A program made the position numbers and the translations under genes. Below, piece by piece: positions 1 to 4,817 of a stretch of 5,872 nucleotides of DNA. The DNA comes from an uncultured Prevotellaceae bacterium (lineage in GTDB: Bacteria > Bacteroidota > Bacteroidia > Bacteroidales > Bacteroidaceae). Under the pieces are notes generated by a model. That model was not told where the DNA came from, made no database searches, and saw only the letters and a list, made by a program, of their open reading frames with translations. The stretch is from the NCBI GenBank assembly GCA_946413885.1, contig CAMKMK010000143.1:1-5872 (forward strand). Direction: 5' to 3'. Each line of letters opens with the position of its first letter. Position 1 is the stretch's first letter.

Positions 1-53
1 CAACGACCCCATGATTAACAGTCATGTGCTCTAACCAACTGAGCTACTGAAGC
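1..53 (-). tRNA. tRNA-Asn (anticodon GTT), 3' part cut by window edge
   Basis: Read on the minus strand from 53 downward, the bases fit a tRNA: a 7-base 5' acceptor strand (53-47), T8-A9, a D-arm with GCTC/GAGC stem and AGTTGGTTA loop, a 5-bp anticodon stem (22-26 paired with 10-14) and the loop CTGTTAA at 21-15. The anticodon is GTT (complement of 19-17), so the tRNA reads asparagine codons. A GGGTC variable loop (9-5) and the first four bases of the T-arm follow; the rest of the T-arm, the 3' acceptor strand and any encoded CCA are outside the window, so acceptor pairing cannot be verified. It is transcribed away from the protein genes. Confidence 0.95.
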
Positions 54-90
54 AGTCTTTTATCGACTTTTTTTGAGTTTTTCGCTCAAA
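54..90 (-). other. Two small hairpins in the tRNA precursor leader
   Basis: Two inverted repeats lie between the predicted tRNA start site and the mature 5' end: TTTGAG/CTCAAA (72-77 with 85-90, 7-base loop) and AGTC/GACT (54-57 with 65-68, 7-base loop). The second abuts the base preceding the mature 5' end of the tRNA, where RNase P would cut. They may shape the precursor for processing. They are short and A/T-rich, so chance is a real alternative. Confidence 0.35.
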
Positions 91-97
91 TGCGGTG

Positions 98-128
98 CAA
101 AATTAGAGGTTTTTTTGGAAATATGCAA
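98..128 (-). promoter_or_regulatory. Leftward Bacteroidetes-type promoter for the tRNA-Asn gene
   Basis: On the minus strand the -7 box TAATTTTG (complement of 98-105) matches the Bacteroidetes consensus TAnnTTTG exactly, and a TTG (complement of 126-128) sits 20 bases upstream where the -33 element is expected. Transcription would start near 91-95 and give a precursor leader of about 40 bases before the mature tRNA end at 53. The assignment rests on consensus match and position only. Confidence 0.7.
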
Positions 129-136
129 TATCTTTG
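129..136 (+). promoter_or_regulatory. Rightward -7 box for the kinase/protease transcript
   Basis: TATCTTTG at 129-136 matches TAnnTTTG exactly and is followed by C, as is common. It would place the start site near 140, only about 14 bases before the kinase ATG at 154. No good TTTG or TTG is seen 18-21 bases upstream, so the -33 element is weak or absent. Its location inside the possible N-terminal extension of the kinase frame (TTG at 73) argues that the ATG at 154 is the true start. Confidence 0.65.
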
Positions 137-153
137 CAAAAAAAATACAGGAA

Positions 154-1140
154 ATGGAGAAAATAACAGGAATCGGCAATGCATTGGTTGACGTGCTTGT
201 TCGCCTGCCAGACGATGATTTGCTCTATCAATTGGATCTCCCCAAGGGTGGAATGATCCTGATAGATGAGCAGCGTCAGGTGGCGGTGCAGCAGGCGATG
301 GCTCCCCTATATCCTCGGTTGTCAACGGGAGGAAGTGCGGGAAATGCTATGTTAGCTCTCGCCAATCTTCATGCCAAACCTGGCTTCATTGGTAAGATAG
401 GGGAGGATGAGATGGGACGCTTCTTGATGGATAATTGCCGGCAGCGGGGTATCGCTCCTCATTTCTTCCTGTGCCAGAATCATACAGGGGTGGCTAATAC
501 GCTGATTTCTCCAGATGGGGAGCGCACTTTTGCCACCTGTTTGGGTGCAGCCTCGATGATGAGTGTGGATGAGGTGTCGGACGATCTTTTCCGTGGGTAT
601 CAAATTCTGCATGTCGAGGGTTATCTTGTGCAGAACCATGATTTGATGGAGAAGGTTGCGCTGAAGGCTAAAGCTCAAGGGATGAGGCTCAGCATCGACT
701 TGGCAAGCTATAATGTGGTGAGAGAGGATCTTGCCTTTTTCCGTCATTTGGTGCATGACTATATCGATATCGTTTTTGCCAACGAGGAGGAGAGTGCCGC
801 CTTCACAGGTTTGAGTAATCCACGCGATGCCTTAGATGAAATAGCCCGCCATTGCGAGATAGCTGTAGTGAAACTGGGCAGCAAGGGTTCCTGTGCTAAG
901 CGGGGTGATGAGGTGGCTGTGGTGCGAGCCAATCATGTGGATGTAGTGGACACTACGGCAGCAGGTGACTTCTTTGCTGGTGGATTCCTTTATGCTTTGA
1001 CTCGTGGAGCTTCGTTAGAGAAATGTCTTTTAGTGGGTGCTCATCTTTCTGAGAACGTGATTCAAATCGTGGGTACTCGTTTGTCTGATGAGCGGTGGGA
1101 CTCTATAAATAATAATGTAGAAGAAATACTGAAGAACTGA
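154..1140 (+). CDS. PfkB-family kinase, adenosine-kinase-like
   Basis: This encodes a 328-residue cytosolic kinase of the ribokinase/PfkB superfamily, which transfers the ATP gamma-phosphate to a hydroxymethyl group of a sugar or nucleoside. Visible signatures are an N-terminal GIGNALVDV strand (6-14), the sugar-side GGSAGN motif (59-64), FIGKIGEDEMG (78-88), the NEEE motif (210-213, NxxE, linked to Mg/phosphate handling) and the C-terminal signature DTTAAGD (266-272), whose Asp272 is the expected catalytic base. In that signature Ala replaces the usual first Gly of DTxGAGD. The length fits the family. I place the start at ATG 154 rather than the in-frame TTG at 73, because homology-like sequence begins there and a promoter box lies in between. 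The protease gene begins 4 bases after the stop, so the two are probably co-transcribed. The overall look is closest to bacterial adenosine-kinase-like proteins, but the substrate cannot be fixed from sequence; other nucleosides or sugars remain possible. Confidence 0.9.
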   Translation: MEKITGIGNALVDVLVRLPDDDLLYQLDLPKGGMILIDEQRQVAVQQAMAPLYPRLSTGGSAGNAMLALANLHAKPGFIGKIGEDEMGRFLMDNCRQRGIAPHFFLCQNHTGVANTLISPDGERTFATCLGAASMMSVDEVSDDLFRGYQILHVEGYLVQNHDLMEKVALKAKAQGMRLSIDLASYNVVREDLAFFRHLVHDYIDIVFANEEESAAFTGLSNPRDALDEIARHCEIAVVKLGSKGSCAKRGDEVAVVRANHVDVVDTTAAGDFFAGGFLYALTRGASLEKCLLVGAHLSENVIQIVGTRLSDERWDSINNNVEEILKN

Positions 1141-1144
1141 AGTG

Positions 1145-2782
1145 ATGAAGAAATGTGCGATACTGACTGCAATCCTGGTGTTCCCCTTGTGCATTGTAGC
1201 ACAGCAGGAGGAGAACAGCCATTCTGCTGTCAGCAGGAATTTGGAGATATTCAATGACATATACAAGCAATTGGACCTCTACTATGTGGATTCGCTTAGT
1301 GCCGATACTGTAATAGGATGGGGCATCAGCTCGATGTTGCATCGTGTGGATCCTTTTACCGACTATTATCCTGCGAACGACGAGGAACTGCGTCAGATGG
1401 CGACAGGGAAGTATGCTGGAATAGGCAGCATCATTCGTTTTCACAAGAAGGAGGATCGAGCCGTGATAAGTGAGCCTTACGAGGGAACTCCCAGTGATAA
1501 GGTAGGACTACGGGCAGGTGATGTCATCATGACGATTGACGGAAAGGATGTGAAGGGAATGCTCACTCCGTCCGTATCCAATATGCTGAGAGGTGAGGCT
1601 GGTACTACTTTCGAGCTTCGCGTGAAGCGTGGACCAGAAGGAAAGGTTCTGCCCTTTAAGATTACTCGTCAGACCATCCAGCTTCCTCAGGTTCCATATT
1701 ATGGTATGGTGCGTCCAGGCGTGGGTTACATTTATCTGACTGGCTTCACGGATGGAGCTTGCAGAGAGGTACGTCAGGCATTGGTGGAGCTGAAGGAACA
1801 AGGCGCCACAAGTCTGGTGCTGGACTTGAGAGAGAATCCAGGAGGTGCCATGAATGAGGCGGTTGACATCACGAATCTCTTTGTTCCCAAGGGGAAGAAA
1901 GTAGTGTTCACTAAAGGCAAGATGGCAAGCGTGAACCGTGAGTACTACACAGCCAGTGAGCCTGTTGATACTGTGATGCCTGTCGTGGTGATGGTGGATG
2001 GCGGAACTGCTTCCTCTGCAGAGATTGTGAGCGGAAGCCTGCAAGATATGGATCGTGCTGTCATCTTGGGAACCAGGACTTATGGTAAGGGTTTAGTGCA
2101 GATGATACGTGAATTGCCCTACAGAGGTAACCTGAAGATTACCACCAGCCGCTACTATATCCCCAGCGGTCGTTGCATTCAGGCTCACGACTACAAGCAC
2201 GACGGTACAGAGAGTGTGGTGCCTGACAGCCTAACGAAGATCTTCCACACGGCAGGCGGACGGGAGGTGCGCGATGGAGGAGGCATTAAGCCTGATATCG
2301 AGGTGAGACCTGACAGCTTACCGTCGATGATCTATGACTTGGTTGCAAGTGATGTTTTTTTTGATTACGCTACCAAGTACACTCACGAGCATAAGTCCAT
2401 CGCTCCTGCAGGTCAGGTGACATTGACTGACGAGGAATATGCTGACTTTGTGAAATACGTAACGGAAAGTGATTTTACTTATAACAAAAGGAGCGAGGAT
2501 ATTTTCAAGATGTTGAGAGATATGGCTCGTCGTGAGGGCTACATGGATTCCGCCAAAGCTGAGTTTGACGCTTTGGAGGCTAAGCTGAAAACCAATGATT
2601 TGAAAGCTGACTTGGAACGCTTCCGCAAAGACATTGAACCCTATATTGCTGATGAATTGGTGCATCGATACTATTATCAGAAAGGTGGGGCACAGCAGCA
2701 GCTTGTGAAGGATCCTTGCATGGAACGTGCTTTGGAGTTGCTTTCTCAACCTGAGGAATACAATAAAATACTGAAACCCTAA
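1145..2782 (+). CDS. Secreted S41-family C-terminal processing protease with PDZ domain
   Basis: This encodes a 545-residue protease of the CtpA/Prc (tail-specific) S41A family, which cleaves exported proteins near their C termini. Residues 1-19 form a Sec signal peptide (KK, hydrophobic core, IVA just before QQ); the Cys at 16 does not sit in a proper lipobox, so signal peptidase I and a periplasmic location are likely. A cap region (about 25-85) precedes a PDZ domain (about 87-176, with GLRAGD at 121-126), then the protease core (about 180-380). By alignment to E. coli Prc spacing (Ser430/Asp441/Lys455), the catalytic residues are Ser290 in GTASSAEI, Asp301 in QDMDRA and Lys315 in TYGKG, all with exact spacing. 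A charged helical C-terminal extension (about 390-545) completes it. ATG 1145 is preferred; an in-frame GTG at 1142 is possible. The gene lies 4 bases after the kinase stop with no Shine-Dalgarno. The substrate is unknown. Confidence 0.93.
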   Translation: MKKCAILTAILVFPLCIVAQQEENSHSAVSRNLEIFNDIYKQLDLYYVDSLSADTVIGWGISSMLHRVDPFTDYYPANDEELRQMATGKYAGIGSIIRFHKKEDRAVISEPYEGTPSDKVGLRAGDVIMTIDGKDVKGMLTPSVSNMLRGEAGTTFELRVKRGPEGKVLPFKITRQTIQLPQVPYYGMVRPGVGYIYLTGFTDGACREVRQALVELKEQGATSLVLDLRENPGGAMNEAVDITNLFVPKGKKVVFTKGKMASVNREYYTASEPVDTVMPVVVMVDGGTASSAEIVSGSLQDMDRAVILGTRTYGKGLVQMIRELPYRGNLKITTSRYYIPSGRCIQAHDYKHDGTESVVPDSLTKIFHTAGGREVRDGGGIKPDIEVRPDSLPSMIYDLVASDVFFDYATKYTHEHKSIAPAGQVTLTDEEYADFVKYVTESDFTYNKRSEDIFKMLRDMARREGYMDSAKAEFDALEAKLKTNDLKADLERFRKDIEPYIADELVHRYYYQKGGAQQQLVKDPCMERALELLSQPEEYNKILKP

Positions 2783-2803
2783 GATGAAATAGAGGATTCT
2801 GTT

Positions 2804-2929
2804 ATGAGAAGAAGGAGAGATATCCGCAAGTCAAACATGACATTTATGTATGCCGTAGTTGCTATGGCTATTGTTGTTTTGATGGTTGTAGGGCTGTTTT
2901 GGTACATGTGTATGCCAACAAAACCATAA
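2804..2929 (+). CDS. Small single-pass membrane protein, 41 residues, unknown function
   Basis: An ATG-to-TAA frame of 41 codons starts 21 bases after the protease stop. An AGAGG (2791-2795) lies 8 bases upstream of the ATG, a fair ribosome binding site in a genome that mostly lacks them. The product begins with a strongly basic segment (MRRRRDIRK, six positive charges in nine residues), followed by one uninterrupted hydrophobic stretch, about residues 13-36, rich in Val, Met and Ala and ending in aromatic residues (FWY), then a short tail ending in PTKP. By the positive-inside rule the N terminus faces the cytoplasm. I do not recognise a family. The position suggests co-transcription with the protease, and a role as a membrane partner or regulator is conceivable but unproven. 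The charge-then-membrane-segment pattern and the ribosome site argue against a random frame; conservation has not been checked. Confidence 0.6.
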   Translation: MRRRRDIRKSNMTFMYAVVAMAIVVLMVVGLFWYMCMPTKP

Positions 2930-2951
2930 AAAACAAAGAAATTTAAGCAAA

Positions 2952-2995
2952 AAAGGTAGAAAAATGATTGGGAATCAGAAATATTTACTACCTTT
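2952..2995. repeat. 8-bp inverted repeat framing the rimP promoter
   Basis: AAAGGTAG (2952-2959) and CTACCTTT (2988-2995) are perfect reverse complements separated by 28 bases. The right arm is almost the entire -7 box and the left arm lies upstream of the -33 element. A second, smaller palindrome, TGATT-GGG-AATCA (2965-2977), covers the -33 TTG. Both could be protein binding sites, or the left arm could be a degraded leftward -7 box (TACCTTTT on the minus strand). In A/T-rich intergenic DNA the smaller one could be chance. Confidence 0.4.
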
Positions 2996-2996
2996 G
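2968..2996 (+). promoter_or_regulatory. Promoter of the rimP-nusA-infB operon
   Basis: TACCTTTG at 2989-2996 is an exact TAnnTTTG box followed by C, and TTG at 2968-2970 lies 18 bases upstream as the -33 element. The start site would be near 3000-3003, giving a leader of about 65 bases before the rimP ATG at 3066. This is the best-matching rightward promoter in the window and makes the operon independent of the kinase/protease transcript. Confidence 0.8.
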
Positions 2997-3010
2997 CACG
3001 CGGAAAGATT

Positions 3011-3045
3011 AGAGTGAGGGGCTATCAAGTTCCTCACTTTTCTTT
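3011..3045 (+). terminator. Terminator-like hairpin in the rimP leader, candidate attenuator
   Basis: A stem forms between 3011-3023 and 3028-3040 with a 4-base loop ATCA (3024-3027). The core is GTGAGG/CCTCAC, flanked by A-T pairs and a G-T pair at the base, and by two G-T pairs, C-G and T-A toward the loop. It runs into a T-rich tract, TTTTCTTT (3038-3045). This is the usual look of an intrinsic terminator. It lies about 10 bases after the predicted start site of the rimP operon, so it would act on that transcript as well as on readthrough from the protease unit. It may therefore be a regulated attenuator, or simply a 5'-end stabilising hairpin. Confidence 0.6.
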
Positions 3046-3065
3046 ATAAACAATAAAAAAGTCAA

Positions 3066-3533
3066 ATGATAGACAAGAAAGCAGTACGCAAAGCTGTAGA
3101 TGAATGGCTGGAAGGGAAAGATTATTTCCTGGTAGACTTGAGTGTTGGTACCGACAATCGTGTCGTAGTTGTAATTGATCATGCTGACGGAGTGTGGATT
3201 GAGGATTGTGCGGATCTGAGCCGCTACATCGAGTCCCAGATCAGCCGTGAGGATGAAGACTATGAGTTGGAGGTGGGTAGCGCTGGTTTGGGTCAACCTT
3301 TTCAGGTGCATCGCCAATATGAAATCCATGTGGGCCAACCCGTGGAGACTCTGACGAAGGAAGGCAAGAAATACAAGGGAACTCTGGCTTCTGTCGATGA
3401 GACTGGATTTGAGGTGAACGTGTTGCAAAAGGTGAAGGAAGAGGGCAAGAAGCGTCCTATCACCAAGGAAGTCACTTGTCGATTTACGTTCGAAGAGGTG
3501 GCTTACACCAAATACTTGATAAAAATCAAATAA
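3066..3533 (+). CDS. rimP: Ribosome maturation factor RimP
   Basis: This encodes a 155-residue RimP, a cytosolic factor that assists assembly and maturation of the 30S ribosomal subunit. The N-terminal alpha/beta domain (about 1-80) contains VVVVIDHADGVWIEDCADLSR-like sequence (33-53) and ends in the family landmark EVGSAGLGQPF (69-79), equivalent to EVSSPGLxRPL in better-known members. The C-terminal SH3-like domain (about 83-155) includes GKKYKGTL (100-107) and a long charged loop (122-135). Length is normal for the family. The start at ATG 3066 has an A-rich upstream stretch and no Shine-Dalgarno, as is normal for Bacteroidetes. It is the first gene of the operon; nusA follows after nine A/T bases. 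Confidence 0.95.
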   Translation: MIDKKAVRKAVDEWLEGKDYFLVDLSVGTDNRVVVVIDHADGVWIEDCADLSRYIESQISREDEDYELEVGSAGLGQPFQVHRQYEIHVGQPVETLTKEGKKYKGTLASVDETGFEVNVLQKVKEEGKKRPITKEVTCRFTFEEVAYTKYLIKIK

Positions 3534-3542
3534 AAAAATATA

Positions 3543-4799
3543 ATGGCAAAGAAAGCAGTAGAAAGTGTAAACTTGATTGAGTCTTTTGCAGACTTTCAAG
3601 ATAACAAGCACATTGGACGCGCCACGTTGGTGAGCGTGTTGGAAGAGTGCTTCCGTAACGTAATCGCTAAGACGTATGGAAGCGATGAGAACTTTGACGT
3701 GATTGTAAACCCTGATAAGGGTGACTTCGAAATCTATCGCAACCGTACGGTCGTTCCAGATGGTGAGGTGCAGGATCCCAACAAGGAGATCTCTCTCTCT
3801 GAGGCTCAGAAGGTGGAAGATGATTTTGAGGTAGGCGATGAAGTGAGCCAATTACTGAAGTTCTCAGATTTTGGCCGTCGAACCATCTTGACTTTGCGTC
3901 AGACATTAGCGAGCCGTATTCTGGAGTTGGAGCATGACACACTTTACAATAAATATAAGGATCGTATAGGCGAGGTAGTAAGTGCTGAGGTATATCAGTC
4001 TTGGAAACGTGAGACGCTCTTGCTCGACGATGATGGCAATGAGTTGATATTGCCTCGTACTGAGCAAATTCCTGGTGACTATTTCCACAAGGGCGAAAAC
4101 ACACGTGCTGTGATTGAACGTGTGGACAACCTCAATGGGAATCCCAAGATTATTTTAAGCCGTACGTCTCCCAAATTTTTGCAACGTCTGCTGGAAGCTG
4201 AGGTGCCTGAGATTCAGGATGGTCTGATAACCATACACAAGGTAGCTCGTATTCCTGGTGAGCGTGCCAAGATTTCTGTTGAGAGTTACGATGAGCGTAT
4301 TGACCCTGTAGGAGCATGCGTAGGTGTGAAAGGTAGTCGTGTACACGGAATCGTACGTGAGCTGCATGGAGAGAACATCGATGTAATCAACTGGACCAGC
4401 AATATTCAGTTGATGATTACCCGTGCTTTGAGTCCTGCTCGTGTAAACAGCGTTGTTTTGGATGCAGAGAATCGGAAGGCAGAGGTTTATCTGGATCCTG
4501 ATCAAGTCTCTCTGGCTATTGGTAAGGGTGGTTTGAACATCAAGTTGGCCAGCATGCTGACCGAATATACAATCGATGTGTTCCGCGAGGTTGATGAAGT
4601 CAACGAGGATGACGTGAGCCTGGATGAGTTTACCGATGATATCGAGCCTTGGATCGTAGATCAGCTGAAGAGTATAGGCCTGAATACTGCCCGTGAGGTT
4701 CTCGAGGTTCCTCGTGACGAATTGGTACAGCGTGCCGACCTCGAAGAAGAAACGGTGGACGATGTTCTGAATATTTTGAAGGCAGAATTTGAGGATTAA
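3543..4799 (+). CDS. nusA: Transcription termination/antitermination factor NusA
   Basis: This encodes a 418-residue NusA, which binds RNA polymerase and nascent RNA to modulate pausing, intrinsic and Rho-dependent termination, and antitermination. The N-terminal polymerase-binding domain spans about 1-130, the S1 domain about 140-208 (GEVVSAEV at 143-150), KH1 about 210-295 (GVKGSR at 261-266) and KH2 about 300-350 (GKGG at 327-330). An acidic linker (352-366) leads to one helical module (367-418) resembling a single acidic repeat of E. coli NusA. This makes it shorter than the 495-residue E. coli protein, which has two repeats, as expected for Bacteroidetes. ATG 3543 has only A/T bases upstream. 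In E. coli NusA feeds back on its own operon through leader terminators, so the hairpin at 3011-3045 is a plausible target here. Confidence 0.97.
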   Translation: MAKKAVESVNLIESFADFQDNKHIGRATLVSVLEECFRNVIAKTYGSDENFDVIVNPDKGDFEIYRNRTVVPDGEVQDPNKEISLSEAQKVEDDFEVGDEVSQLLKFSDFGRRTILTLRQTLASRILELEHDTLYNKYKDRIGEVVSAEVYQSWKRETLLLDDDGNELILPRTEQIPGDYFHKGENTRAVIERVDNLNGNPKIILSRTSPKFLQRLLEAEVPEIQDGLITIHKVARIPGERAKISVESYDERIDPVGACVGVKGSRVHGIVRELHGENIDVINWTSNIQLMITRALSPARVNSVVLDAENRKAEVYLDPDQVSLAIGKGGLNIKLASMLTEYTIDVFREVDEVNEDDVSLDEFTDDIEPWIVDQLKSIGLNTAREVLEVPRDELVQRADLEEETVDDVLNILKAEFED

Positions 4800-4805
4800 A
4801 AACAG

Positions 4806-4811
4806 AGGAGG
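4806..4811 (+). promoter_or_regulatory. Strong Shine-Dalgarno sequence for infB
   Basis: AGGAGG lies 6 bases before the infB ATG at 4818, inside the longer purine run GAGGAGGG (4805-4812). It is the only perfect Shine-Dalgarno in the window; rimP, nusA and the protease have none. It fixes the infB start and is unusual because Bacteroidetes ribosomes largely ignore such sites. Confidence 0.85.
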
Positions 4812-4817
4812 GTTTCA

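Noticed and set aside
73..153. N-terminal extension of the kinase frame from a TTG at 73
   Set aside because: The extra 27 residues have no family resemblance, the stretch contains exact promoter boxes in both directions, and the recognisable kinase sequence starts at ATG 154.
1145..1207. Lipoprotein signal on the protease (Cys at residue 16)
   Set aside because: The residues before the Cys (FPL) do not form a lipobox, and a normal IVA cleavage site follows at residues 17-19.
1508..2044. 178-residue antisense frame within the protease gene
   Set aside because: Fully opposite the PDZ and protease core coding sequence; composition (many His, Ser, Leu) is typical of a shadow frame.
2355..2362. 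Run of eight T in the protease gene as a possible phase-variation slip site
   Set aside because: The frame is intact, the run encodes ordinary residues in the middle of the C-terminal region, and a single run of eight is not strong evidence of a contingency switch.
2784..2792. Mini-frame Met-Lys-stop just after the protease stop
   Set aside because: Two codons, no ribosome site; most likely chance.
3009..3851. 280-residue antisense frame over rimP and the start of nusA
   Set aside because: It lies opposite two confidently identified genes, its sequence shows no domain, and it is a by-product of their codon pattern.
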